DNA of 64,000 nt from Planctomycetales bacterium ZRK34 (GTDB taxonomy: Bacteria > Planctomycetota > Phycisphaerae > Phycisphaerales > Zrk34), in NCBI GenBank assembly GCA_014873095.1, contig CP050848.1, positions 4,399,850-4,463,849 of the forward strand. Reading direction: 5' to 3'. A model generated the notes under the pieces. The model had not been told where the DNA came from. It did not search any database and saw nothing but the letters and a program-made list of their open reading frames with translations. Shown piece after piece: positions 8,239 through 16,728 of this stretch. The position numbers and the translations under genes were made by a program. Numbering within the stretch: position 1 is the stretch's first letter; every line of letters begins with the position of its first letter.

Positions 8239-8973
8239 TTAGTTCATCATCAGGCCCGCGATGCGCTGGTTCTGATCGAGGGTGACGGTCAGGTGCAACT
8301 CATGGCCGCTGGTGAACTGAACATTGATGTTGAACACGTTCATGCCGCCGGAGAGTTTCTGCTTCAGATCGTGACCGGTGATCTGCGAGTAGCCGCCGTG
8401 CTGTTTACGGATCGGGTCCATCACGGCCGCGAGCTGGGCCTTGGGCAGGTTCGACGCCATGTGCGTATCGAACTGCTTGACGACGGCGTCATACTTGCCG
8501 TTGAGCAGGTTCTGAGCGAAGCGCGTGATCGAGGTGCCGGCCTGGTCCCACTCGGGCGAGGCGGGGGTATCGGCCGGTTTGACCGGTGCGGGTTTGGGCT
8601 TTGGGGCAGGCTCGGCAGGTTTGGCGGCCGGGGTGGGTTCCGCGGAGGTGTCGGGCAGGGGGGTGGGTTCGGGTGTCGATGAAGGCGTGTTGACCACCTC
8701 GGGGGTGTCGACCGGCTCGGGGGCGGGGTTGGCTGTGGCGATGTTTGGCTGTGCGGGGTTTGCGGGGGGCGGCGTGGTGCTCGCGGGGGCGTTGGCCTGC
8801 GGGCCGAGGGCGAGCTTCGGGTTTTCGTCGACGATCGCCACCGGCTGCGGGCGCTGGCGCAACTCGTTGAGAATCTGCTGAAGCAACTGGTGATTGCGAT
8901 ATTGAAACGCCACGCCGAGCGTGATCACGACCAGCAGAATAATCAGCAGCACTTCAAGGGCACGTGGCAACAT
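8239..8973 (-). CDS. Membrane-anchored DUF3887-like protein with Pro-rich linker
   Basis: A 244-residue protein. An N-terminal transmembrane segment (ALEVLLIILLVVITLGVAF, residues 5-23) is followed by a short helix and a ~95-residue Pro/Ala/Thr/Glu linker. The C-terminal domain has the DUF3887 pattern: FAQNLLNGKYDAVVKQFDTHMASNLPKAQL, then GGYSQITG and a final beta-strand region (HELHLTVTLDQNQRIAGL). The topology is probably a periplasmic or paryphoplasmic domain on a flexible stalk. Function unknown. Confidence 0.75.
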   Translation of the reverse strand: MLPRALEVLLIILLVVITLGVAFQYRNHQLLQQILNELRQRPQPVAIVDENPKLALGPQANAPASTTPPPANPAQPNIATANPAPEPVDTPEVVNTPSSTPEPTPLPDTSAEPTPAAKPAEPAPKPKPAPVKPADTPASPEWDQAGTSITRFAQNLLNGKYDAVVKQFDTHMASNLPKAQLAAVMDPIRKQHGGYSQITGHDLKQKLSGGMNVFNINVQFTSGHELHLTVTLDQNQRIAGLMMN

Positions 8974-9020
8974 CAGCGGATTCCATCGAGTCGATTGGTG
9001 AATGTGGTATGTTATCGTTC

Positions 9021-9431
9021 ATGCGCCGTTGGATGCAACTGCTGATGCGCGGACCGGACCGGGCGGTGACGCTGGGAGCGCGCGGTGAACGGGCGGCGGC
9101 AAGCCATCTGAAACACACCGGGTATCGCATTCTCGCGAAGAATCTCCGCAGCCGCTTCGGCGAAATCGACCTGCTGGCTGAACATCGGCCCTCGGGCACG
9201 ATCATCATCGTCGAAGTCAAAACCATGCGCAGCGAAGACCCGCCGCCGGAAGTGCATGTCGATCATCACAAGCGACGCAAGCTCTCCGCCCTGGCGTCAC
9301 AACTGGTCAAACGATACCGCCTCGAAGATCGCCCGGTGCGCTTCGACGTGATCGGCATCGTCTGGCCCGAAGGCGAAAAACAACCCTCACGCCTGACGCA
9401 TCACGAAGCCGCCTTCGAGTCAACGCTGTAA
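9021..9431 (+). CDS. YraN family (UPF0102) nuclease-fold protein
   Basis: A 136-residue protein. The family core is GARGERAAASHLKHTGYRILAKNLRSRFGEIDLLAE, then IIIVEVKTMR and FDVIGI. The GEIDL...EVK arrangement matches the endonuclease-like fold of UPF0102. In-frame ATGs exist at 9009 and 9021; TATGTT lies just upstream, so this is another possible leaderless start. The molecular role of the family is not settled. Confidence 0.9.
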   Translation: MRRWMQLLMRGPDRAVTLGARGERAAASHLKHTGYRILAKNLRSRFGEIDLLAEHRPSGTIIIVEVKTMRSEDPPPEVHVDHHKRRKLSALASQLVKRYRLEDRPVRFDVIGIVWPEGEKQPSRLTHHEAAFESTL

Positions 9432-11340
9432 TATCCCGCGCGGCATCACGCCCTCAATCCCACCGCCCCCCAACGCCCGCTCACGCAATCGCCCGATGCC
9501 TCCATCATGATCGCCGCTGCCGACTCCGCATCGCAGCCCCACAACCCGCCCTCATAACCTGCCCGCCCCGCGCAGCACAACTCCGCAGTTCAGCCTCGCA
9601 ACTCGACCGTACAGTCCAACTCCGCAACACGGCCCCAGTAATCCCGCTTAGCAACCCGATCTCGCAACACGGCCCCCGTTGCACCCTCGCATCACAACCG
9701 AATACTGCACGCGCCGCCCAGGTCAAAATTCTAATGTTATTAATAACATTAGAATTAGTTGAAATCGTCGCATGGCAGATATTCGAGTGCGAAGTGGATG
9801 GCGACACCATGCCAGGGCAAGCGGAAACCAAGTGTCGGCGGGGCATCACGTCGTTTATCTGAACGCCTCCAGCACCCGCTTCCGCAATCAATCCGACGGC
9901 CATGTCGTGACCGCCACCGCTGACCCCGCCACCCGGTCCTGCAACCCAACCCTGCCGCCAGGCTCACAACTCGGCCCCACATCTCGTGCCGGCAACCCGG
10001 CCCCGCAACACGGGTCCACGTTCCTCCACGCATCGCAACTCAACACCGCATGTAGCGCCCATGTCAAAATTCTAATATTATTAATAACATTAGAATGGAG
10101 TTGGGGCAGTCATAAGCCAGGCCGTCAAGTGCAAGGTTGATCGAGACTCGACACCGGGGGGCTTGGTGTTGCCGCGGCATCACGTCGTTTATCCGGCCGC
10201 CCCCAACACCCGCTTCCGCAATCAACCCAATGACCATGTTGTGACCGTCGCCGCCGACCGCGCGATTTGGTCTCGCAGGCTGACCCGCAGATCAACAAGA
10301 GAGTCCGGCGCTGCACCCTGAGCCGGTAACCCCGGCATGTCATCACGAACCGGCAACACGGCCCCGCCATACGGCTACTTCAATTCGGCTTCGCCATCCG
10401 CCCCCGCATCGCAACTCAACACCGCACAAACTGTCTATGTCAAAATTCTAAAATTATTAATAATATTAGAATGCGGTTGAAGCGGCTACAAGGCGGATCG
10501 TCGGGTGCGAGGTTGATGACGATTCGATGCCGGGGGAGTGGAAACCGGGTGTCGGCGGGGCATCGTGCCCTTTGTTCTGCCGCTGCCAACACTCGCTGAC
10601 GCAATCAACCCGACGCCACATCAAGTTCGCCGCTGTCGCCCACGCTGCCCGGCCCGGCAATCCGACCCCGCCGCCACCCAACAAGCAAGCCCGCCCGGCA
10701 ATCCAAGTCGGTAAATCGGCCTCTGTAACCCGGCCCCGCCGCCCGGCTGCCCCGTTCCGCATCGCATCGCATCGCATCGCAACTCTACGCCGCGCAAACA
10801 GCCCATGTTAAAATACTAATATTATTAATAACATTAGAATGCGGTTGAAGTAGCTACAAGGCGGATCATCGGGTGCGAGTTTGGTGGCGACCCGATGTGG
10901 GGGCGGAAACTGGGTGTCGGCGGGGCATCACATCTTTCATCCGGCCGCTGGCAGCTACCAACATCCACTTGCGTAATCAATTCGTCACCACATTGTGACC
11001 GCCGCTGCCGACCTTGCAATACGGCCCCGCAGGCTAGACGCGCAGTCAAACAAGGGGGCCCGGTCACGCATGCCGGGTCAGTAATTCGACCATGCAATAC
11101 GGCTCCTCGTTCCGCCCCTGCATCGCATCGCAACAGAACATCACGCGTGTCGTCATATTGAAATTCTAATGTTATTAATAACATTAGAATGAGGCTGAAG
11201 TGACTCGAAAAAGTAGATCTTCGGGTCGGTGGTAATGACGCCTTGATGCGGCGTGAGGCGCCGGGTGTTATTTTGAGGCGGGGCGGTGGGTCGACGTTGT
11301 GGGGTGTGTTCAGTGGCGGATTGCCGGGTGATCTGCGTGA
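9432..11340. repeat. Array of ~350-bp imperfect direct repeats with AT-rich palindromes
   Basis: A non-coding stretch of 1.9 kb. Five palindromes lie at 9727-9756, 10069-10096, 10445-10472, 10813-10840 and 11163-11190, spaced 341, 376, 368 and 350 bases. Each half reads ATTCTAATGTTATT or a one- or two-base variant; copies 1 and 5 are perfect. Between palindromes the units share recognisable blocks in fixed order: GTTGAAG...GGCTACAAGGCGGATC, GGGTGTCGGCGGGGCATCAC, CCAACACCCGCTTCCGCAAT, a variable C-rich part, and GCATCGCAACTCAACACCGC just before the next palindrome. A partial unit precedes copy 1. Frames inside the array are broken by indels between units, and the minus-strand ones end at TAA inside the palindrome. 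No family I know matches. Confidence 0.85.
10758..10782. repeat. GCATC pentamer run inside the palindrome array
   Basis: The box GCATCGCAAC that precedes each palindrome is expanded here to four to five tandem GCATC units. The other repeats carry one or two, which suggests slippage. Confidence 0.7.
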
Positions 11341-11344
11341 GAGA

Positions 11345-11743
11345 TCAGTTCGGGCCGGCCCAGAGCAGGCGATCGTTCTGCATGATGAGCAGGGCGTGGG
11401 TTTGATCGGTTTTTGATCGCGATTTTGTGGTGATCTGTACGCGGTAGACCTGCGGGCCGAACTGATCGATGGATGTGAGCGAAGCTTCATCGGCCTCGGC
11501 GATGCGCTGCAGCAGGGCGCGCAGCGCGGTGGTTTGCGCCTGCGTCAGGCGCTCGGCCGCATGGTCGTGTATGAACGTGTCCAACGCGGTGGGGGCTGCA
11601 TCGTGAAGCTGGTCGAGCATGGCGACGACCTGTTGCGCCTGTGGGGAATCGAGGCCGAGCTCGGCGTGTTCGTAGCGGTCACCACAGCCGGTCAGCAGCA
11701 TCACCGTCAACAACGCGATCGGGATGAGTCGGTTACTGGTCAT
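11345..11743 (-). CDS. Small lipoprotein
   Basis: The start at 11743 gives MTSNRLIPIALLTVMLLTGCGDRY, a signal peptide with the lipobox LLTGC. The ATG overlaps the end of the upstream pseudopilin gene by 11 bases, indicating translational coupling. The mature part is about 110 residues, helical, with no recognised domain. It is the third gene of the operon behind the cobalamin riboswitch. Confidence 0.65.
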   Translation of the reverse strand: MTSNRLIPIALLTVMLLTGCGDRYEHAELGLDSPQAQQVVAMLDQLHDAAPTALDTFIHDHAAERLTQAQTTALRALLQRIAEADEASLTSIDQFGPQVYRVQITTKSRSKTDQTHALLIMQNDRLLWAGPN

Positions 11744-12503
11744 AATGCGGACTGTTCTGCTCGCCGACGAAACCGAGCATCTGCTCTTCGTGCGTGAAGC
11801 GGCCGCCTTCAAGTTCGAAGCTGGCGGCGTGACCATCGACGCACAGCGCGTTGGTTTTGTTCATGTGGCGGAAATGGGTGGTGGCGGTGGTGTTGTCGCC
11901 CCACGCGAACTTCGGCGGGTCCAGCGAAGTTGAATTCTGGAAGATGCTGACACCGCCGGGGCTCCATGACATCCCCGAATCGGCGAGTACGAACAAGTCC
12001 ATCGGCCGCGTCACATCGGTGATGCGCATCATCGGCAGGGGGCTGCCGTTGCTGTCGCGCCGACCCCAGAAGCCCGGGTCCAGCGCCCAGGCGTTGTAAC
12101 CGTACGTGGTCGTCGGCTCGTTGACGCCGCCCTGCGGAACATACTCGCCCCAGCGCAGATTCGGACACCAGAACACGCCCAACTCATGCTGAACATACCG
12201 CATCAGCGGGCTGGGCGCGGTGTCGACAGGCTGCGTGTTGGTTCCCCAGAAGTAGGTGTGCACGCCGGCGGTCGGGTGGTTGTAGCGCACGGTTTTCCAG
12301 AAGTGGCCATCGTAGTCCTGCTGGTAGCAACTGGCGGCGGTGGCCAGGCCGTGCAGATTGCCGGTGCAGCGCACTGTCCGGGCGGTGTCACGCGCCGCGG
12401 CCAGCGACGGCATCAGAATCGACATCAGCAACGCCACGATCGCAACCACCACCAGCAACTCGATGAGCGTGAAGGCCGGCCTGTTGTGATGGTGGCGTGT
12501 CAT
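11733..12503 (-). CDS. Prepilin-type (DUF1559-like) secreted protein
   Basis: The start at 12503 gives MTRHHHNRPAFTLIELLVVV, a class III prepilin signal: peptidase cleavage before the F of FTLIE, then a hydrophobic helix (VVVAIVALLMSILMPSL). The C-terminal THFRHMNKTNALCVDGHAASFE resembles the H-x9-DG region of planctomycete DUF1559-type proteins. It is about 256 residues. It lies 70 bases downstream of the PEP-CTERM gene and overlaps the lipoprotein gene. In this phylum such proteins are numerous and probably form extracellular or periplasmic pseudopilus-like structures; the specific role is unknown. Confidence 0.85.
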   Translation of the reverse strand: MTRHHHNRPAFTLIELLVVVAIVALLMSILMPSLAAARDTARTVRCTGNLHGLATAASCYQQDYDGHFWKTVRYNHPTAGVHTYFWGTNTQPVDTAPSPLMRYVQHELGVFWCPNLRWGEYVPQGGVNEPTTTYGYNAWALDPGFWGRRDSNGSPLPMMRITDVTRPMDLFVLADSGMSWSPGGVSIFQNSTSLDPPKFAWGDNTTATTHFRHMNKTNALCVDGHAASFELEGGRFTHEEQMLGFVGEQNSPHYDQ

Positions 12504-12572
12504 GCGGTGATCCTGAAAAGCGCCGAGCCAGGCAAAACGTGGCCCAACCCGGCGCATCGTGGTGGTGCTGAC

Positions 12573-13274
12573 TCAGGCGCGGCGGCGCACAAGCATCAGG
12601 CTACCGACCGCCAGGGCGAACAGCCCAGCCGGCTCGGGCACGCTGCCGGGTGACACCGGCTCGGCCGGCGCGGTGGCGAAGCCGAAGACCGGATCGAAAT
12701 ACAGCCCGGTCCACGCGCCATCGGCGAGTGTCTGGTAGGCGAGGCCGAACCCGCTGGCCCAGGCGCCGCCGTTGTACGGGCTGGACGACGCTTCCCAGTG
12801 AACCCAGAAGCCGTCGGTGAACCAGCCTTCTTTGTAGTGGTCGTCGGCATCGGTCGCCGAAGCACCGTCGGCGTTGGCGTTTTCCGTGGTGGCGGCGCTG
12901 GTGTTGGTGTCGATGAACCCGTCGGGGCCGATGATCGAACCGTCGTCGAGGCCGAACCCGTCGCCGTCGACGTCGTAGCCGATGCCGAACAGGGCGGTGC
13001 CGTACTGCGTGGCCGAGTCGATCTTGGCGAACAGCGCGGTGTTGGCCGTGAAGATGTCGTTGAACATGTCCTCGGCGGTGGGCGATCCGTCGAAGCGATA
13101 GCCCCAGGCCAGCGAGGCGGGACTGTTGCCGTCGTTGAAGTCGATGACCAGGGCGGCCTGATTGGCCCCGCTGCCGTACCACGTGTTGATGTCGCCGAAG
13201 TCGAACACCGCCCAGGCCGGCGAGGCCGTCAGCGCACCCACGATCACAACACAACAAAACAGACGATGAAACAT
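12573..13274 (-). CDS. PEP-CTERM surface protein under cobalamin riboswitch control
   Basis: A 233-residue protein with a signal peptide (ending SPAWA) and a C-terminal sorting signal (SVPEPAGLFALAVGSLMLVRRRA), that is PEP, a hydrophobic helix and an Arg cluster. The mature part begins FDFGDINTWYGSGANQAALVIDFNDG and then has AWGYRFDGSPTAEDMF. AAGGAG lies 8 bases before the ATG. The leader contains a cobalamin riboswitch and an intrinsic terminator. I infer a role in binding or capturing a corrinoid or related ligand at the cell surface. The W-G-D-F-N-D-G...WGYR-DG pattern reminds me of domains seen in B12-regulated surface proteins of other phyla, but I cannot verify homology here. Confidence 0.85.
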   Translation of the reverse strand: MFHRLFCCVVIVGALTASPAWAVFDFGDINTWYGSGANQAALVIDFNDGNSPASLAWGYRFDGSPTAEDMFNDIFTANTALFAKIDSATQYGTALFGIGYDVDGDGFGLDDGSIIGPDGFIDTNTSAATTENANADGASATDADDHYKEGWFTDGFWVHWEASSSPYNGGAWASGFGLAYQTLADGAWTGLYFDPVFGFATAPAEPVSPGSVPEPAGLFALAVGSLMLVRRRA

Positions 13275-13317
13275 GAGACGTCTCCTTGCCCCGTTTCGCG
13301 CGGGGCCAACCCCAAAT

Positions 13318-13351
13318 GAAAAACACCCGGTCCTCGCGGGATGCCGGGTGT
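13318..13351 (-). terminator. Intrinsic terminator of the cobalamin riboswitch
   Basis: On the minus strand ACACCCGG and CCGGGTGT form the stem, followed by TTTTTC. The loop contains CCGCGAGGAC, perfectly complementary over 10 bases to GTCCTCGCGG at 13403-13412 just after the aptamer. Antiterminator pairing would disrupt the terminator loop. Confidence 0.85.
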
Positions 13352-13429
13352 GGTTTCGTCTTGGGGTCTGTAAGACGTCGCCGAAAGCCCGTTGCGTCCG
13401 TTACCGCGAGGACACACGTCGTGGTGCTT

Positions 13430-13645
13430 TCAGGCAGGTCTTCCGGCTCTGGGCTCGAGCGTGTTCGGCCGCCTTCCCATCCGGCAACGTGCCGGGACAG
13501 TGGCATTTTGGCCGAACACATCGCCCATTACGGCGGCGCGTCCGCGGGGGCCTTGAGTCTGACGGGCAACACCCGTCGTGACTCGCACCCCACTTCCCTT
13601 TTGCTCGCGGCGTGCGGGTTTACCCTGCACATCGCGAACACCTGA
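13430..13645 (-). ncRNA. Cobalamin (B12) riboswitch aptamer
   Basis: The minus strand carries the class hallmarks in order: AAAAGGGAAGTGGGGTGCGAGTC, then GGCCCCCGCGG...CCGTAA, the B12-box region AATGCCACTGT, GGATGGGAAGGCGGCC, and the closing AGCCGGAAGACCTGCC. It lies between a TTGACA promoter and an intrinsic terminator, about 155 bases upstream of the PEP-CTERM start. Cobalamin binding is expected to switch off the three-gene surface operon by favouring termination. Confidence 0.93.
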
Positions 13646-13655
13646 AGCTGCACCG

Positions 13656-13685
13656 CTTATACCCCGCGGCGCGGTTCGATGTCAA
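13656..13685 (-). promoter_or_regulatory. Promoter of the cobalamin riboswitch transcript
   Basis: TTGACA (13685-13680), an 18-base spacer, then TATAAG (13661-13656) on the minus strand. It places the transcript start near 13649, immediately before the aptamer. Confidence 0.7.
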
Positions 13686-13801
13686 GGCAAACGATTTGCG
13701 GGAATCCACGCTTGAATTGTCTGATATTCCGGTTAACTTGGTTCGACTGCTCAACCCGCCTGTCACGATGTGTTAACGATTCCAGACCAAGAGGCTGTGC
13801 C

Positions 13802-15049
13802 ATGAACACTGTAACAACCCGCCTGAGCGTCATGATGTTTATCCAGTTTTTCATCTGGGGCGCTTGGTATGTATCCGTCGGCAACTACATGAACGCCAAC
13901 GGCATGTACGATCAGATCGCCTGGGCGTACACCGTGGGCCCGATCGCCGCGATCATCTCGCCGTTCTTCCTGGGCATGATCGCCGACCGGTTCTTCGCCA
14001 CCGAGCGTGTGCTGGCCTCGATGCACCTGATCGGCGCGATCACCATGTTCTGTGCGCCGATGGCCGCTGAAGCCGGGCCGACCGTGTTCATCGTCGTCCT
14101 GCTGATCCACATGCTGGCGTATATGCCCACGCTCGGTCTGACCAATACGCTGGCTTTCCACAACATCACCGATCAGGAAAAGCAGTTCCCGATCATCCGT
14201 GTGTTCGGCACGATCGGGTGGATCGCGGCCAACTGGGTCGTGTCCAAGGTCTTTCATGCGGACACCACCGCCACGCAGTTTTACATCACCGGCACCGCCG
14301 CCGCGGGGCTGGCCGTCTTCAGCATGTTCCTCCCGCACACCCCGCCCCCGGCCAAGGGCAAGAAGATCACCTTCGGCGAGATCGTCGGCGCCGACGCCCT
14401 GAGCCTGATGAAACAGCCGAGCTTCGCGGTCTTCATCGTCTGCTCGTTCCTGGTGTGCATCCCGCTGGCGGCTTACTACGCCTACGCGCCGGTGTTCGCC
14501 ACCAAGGTCGGGTTTGAAGACGTGGCGTTTTCGATGAGCTTCGGGCAGATTTCCGAGATCGTGTTCATGCTGCTGATGCCGCTGTTCTTCGCACGGCTCG
14601 GCGTGAAGTGGATGCTCGCGGCGGGCATGCTGGCGTGGGTCGTTCGCTACGGACTCTTCGCCGGGGCCGATGCCAACAACATCCAGTGGATGGTGCTCGG
14701 TGGGATCATCCTGCACGGGCTGTGCTACGACTTCTTCTTCGTGACCGGGTTCATCTATACCGACAAGAAGTGCTCGAAGGAGATTCGCGGGCAGGCGCAG
14801 GGACTGTTGGTGCTGGTGACGCAGGGGTTGGGCCTGGGCATCGGCGCCCAGGTGATGGGCCGCATCGTCGGCGCTTACACGCCGGCTGAGGGCGCAGCCA
14901 ACTGGTTCATGATCTGGCTGATTCCCTGCATCGCTGCGGCGGTGATTCTCGCGATCTTCTGCGTGACGTTCTTCGATAAGGTCGATGAAAACGGCGAGAC
15001 GGACGCCGGTGAAGTCGCCGAAGCGGCCGCCCTGGATGAGCAACCATAA
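13802..15049 (+). CDS. MFS transporter, nucleoside:H+ symporter type
   Basis: A 415-residue protein with about twelve hydrophobic segments. The N-terminus MFIQFFIWGAWYVSVGNYM and GMIADRFFATERVL fit the NupG/XapB-like nucleoside permease branch, which is common in planctomycetes. AGAGG lies 9 bases before the ATG at 13802; the frame extends upstream to 13679, but that part crosses the riboswitch promoter. The next gene, a secreted hydrolase-like protein, follows after 18 bases, so the pair may be an operon. Substrate specificity cannot be read from sequence alone. Confidence 0.85.
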   Translation: MNTVTTRLSVMMFIQFFIWGAWYVSVGNYMNANGMYDQIAWAYTVGPIAAIISPFFLGMIADRFFATERVLASMHLIGAITMFCAPMAAEAGPTVFIVVLLIHMLAYMPTLGLTNTLAFHNITDQEKQFPIIRVFGTIGWIAANWVVSKVFHADTTATQFYITGTAAAGLAVFSMFLPHTPPPAKGKKITFGEIVGADALSLMKQPSFAVFIVCSFLVCIPLAAYYAYAPVFATKVGFEDVAFSMSFGQISEIVFMLLMPLFFARLGVKWMLAAGMLAWVVRYGLFAGADANNIQWMVLGGIILHGLCYDFFFVTGFIYTDKKCSKEIRGQAQGLLVLVTQGLGLGIGAQVMGRIVGAYTPAEGAANWFMIWLIPCIAAAVILAIFCVTFFDKVDENGETDAGEVAEAAALDEQP

Positions 15050-15067
15050 TCTGATTGGAAGCCCGAC

Positions 15068-16648
15068 ATGATGCATCGACGGTTTCGCCTCGCGGCGATT
15101 GCGGTTTGCCTTGCCACGGTGGGTGCATTTGTTCTGACACTGACTTCGTCGGCGTACGGTCAGACGGCGCGGCTGGGGATGAACCTGGCCGGGCCGGCGG
15201 ACTGGATGACGGAACTGCCGTTTGTGGATGTGTTCCGCACGTCGCGACGGTGGATCAGTCAGAAGCAGGGGGCCGGCTGGGGCAAGGGGCCGGAGCTGGC
15301 GATCGATGAGCACGGCTGGGTCAAGCGACTCGAACCCGGGTGCTTTGCCGAAACGATGCTCTGCACGATCAGCGGCGGACATTACCCGTCGGGTGTTTAC
15401 ACCGTGTTGTACGAGGGAGAAGGCAAGCTCGAGCCGGGCATGAACGCCAAACTCAAGCAGGCCGAGCCCGGTCGCATGTTGATCGAGATCGACTCGTCGC
15501 GCGGCGGGTTTTCCCTGCGACTACGGGAAACCAATCCGCAGAACCCGGTGCGCAACATTCACGTGATCATGCCCGGGTTTGAAGATACGTGGCGGGATGA
15601 CCCGTTTCACCCGGTGTTTCTGCGGCAGTGGAAGGGGTTCGCCTGCTACCGCTTCATGGACTGGATGCACACCAACGGCTCGGAGATCGCGACATGGTCC
15701 GATCGCCCGACGCCCGACTCGGCGACTTTTTCCAAGCGCGGCGTGGCGCTGGAATGGATGATCGATCTGTGCAATCGCCAGCATGTTGATCCGTGGTTCT
15801 GCATGCCGCACCTGGCGGATGACGATTTCGTGCGGCGATTTGCCGAGATGGTCAAGCAGAAGCTCGACCCCTCGCTGAAGATTTACATCGAGTATTCCAA
15901 CGAGGTCTGGAACGGGCAGTTTGCCCAGAGTCGCTACGCTGGTGAGCAGGGCGTGAAGCTCGGACTCGGGCCCGCAGACAAACCGTGGGAAGCCGGCTGG
16001 CATTACACGGCGGTGCGCTCGATGGAGATTTTCGAGATCTGGGAGCAGGTCTTCGGCGGGCGCGACCAGTTGGTGCGTGTGTTGCCTTCGCAGGCGGCCA
16101 ACTCGTATGTCTCCGAACAGATTCTCAAATACCGCGATGCGGCCAAACACGCCGACGCCCTGGCCATCGCGCCGTATATTTCCTACAACATTGGCCGCGG
16201 CAAGACGGCTGAACTCGGCAAGCAGATGGCCGACTGGTCTGTCGATCAGATGCTCGACCACTTCGAGAAGACGGCCATGCCGCAGTGCATCGGGTGGATC
16301 GAAAAGTCCAAGGCCGTGGCGGATAAGTACGGCGTGAAACTGATCGCTTACGAAGGCGGACAGCACATGGTCGCCTTCATGCCCGATCGTCATCTGGTCG
16401 ACAAGGTCAGCGCCACGATGCACGCGGCGAATCGTCATCCCCGCATGGGGCAAATCTACAAGCGGTATTACGATGCGTGGGAACGACTCGGCGGCGATGT
16501 GTTCGCGGTCTTCTCTTCCATCGGGCGTTACAGCAAGTATGGCGCGTGGGGCCTGGCGGAGTATTACGACAGCAGCCCGGCGGACTACCCGAAACTGCAA
16601 GCGACCCTGCAGTGGGCGCGCGAGCACGGCCAGCCGGTTGCGGAGTAG
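15068..16648 (+). CDS. Secreted glycoside-hydrolase-like protein (clan GH-A-like)
   Basis: A 526-residue protein with a signal peptide (residues 1-31, ending SSAYG). The C-terminal two thirds look like a TIM-barrel hydrolase. IYIEYSNEVWNG near residue 280 offers an Asn-Glu acid/base pair, and KLIAYEGGQHM near residue 430 offers the nucleophile Glu at a strand end. The N-terminal ~160 residues are probably beta-rich. No specific GH family is assigned. It is followed by a strong terminator. It probably acts outside the cytoplasm on a polysaccharide. Confidence 0.7.
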   Translation: MMHRRFRLAAIAVCLATVGAFVLTLTSSAYGQTARLGMNLAGPADWMTELPFVDVFRTSRRWISQKQGAGWGKGPELAIDEHGWVKRLEPGCFAETMLCTISGGHYPSGVYTVLYEGEGKLEPGMNAKLKQAEPGRMLIEIDSSRGGFSLRLRETNPQNPVRNIHVIMPGFEDTWRDDPFHPVFLRQWKGFACYRFMDWMHTNGSEIATWSDRPTPDSATFSKRGVALEWMIDLCNRQHVDPWFCMPHLADDDFVRRFAEMVKQKLDPSLKIYIEYSNEVWNGQFAQSRYAGEQGVKLGLGPADKPWEAGWHYTAVRSMEIFEIWEQVFGGRDQLVRVLPSQAANSYVSEQILKYRDAAKHADALAIAPYISYNIGRGKTAELGKQMADWSVDQMLDHFEKTAMPQCIGWIEKSKAVADKYGVKLIAYEGGQHMVAFMPDRHLVDKVSATMHAANRHPRMGQIYKRYYDAWERLGGDVFAVFSSIGRYSKYGAWGLAEYYDSSPADYPKLQATLQWAREHGQPVAE

Positions 16649-16681
16649 CTGTAAAAAGTTGTGGTGTACTGTGAATGCCCT

Positions 16682-16717
16682 GAAGCCCACGGATCCAATC
16701 CGTGGGCTTCTTTCTTG
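16682..16717 (+). terminator. Intrinsic terminator
   Basis: GAAGCCCACGGAT and ATCCGTGGGCTTC form a 13-bp stem with a 3-base loop, followed by a T-rich run (TTTCTT). It ends the transporter/hydrolase transcript. Confidence 0.85.
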
Positions 16718-16728
16718 CAATCGAGCGG

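Noticed and set aside
9722-11190. Integron attC array or CRISPR array
   Set aside because: The palindromes lack an attC core (GTTRRRY) and cassettes; the spacing of ~350 bases with conserved interiors does not fit spacers.
9505-11490. Minus-strand frames of 80-218 codons with weakly similar Cys/Arg-rich translations
   Set aside because: Similarity follows the DNA repeats, indels change frame between units, and each frame stops in the palindrome; composition is unlike genuine proteins here.
13763-15382. 539-codon minus-strand frame
   Set aside because: Antisense to the MFS transporter; Arg/His/Asp-rich translation without domains.
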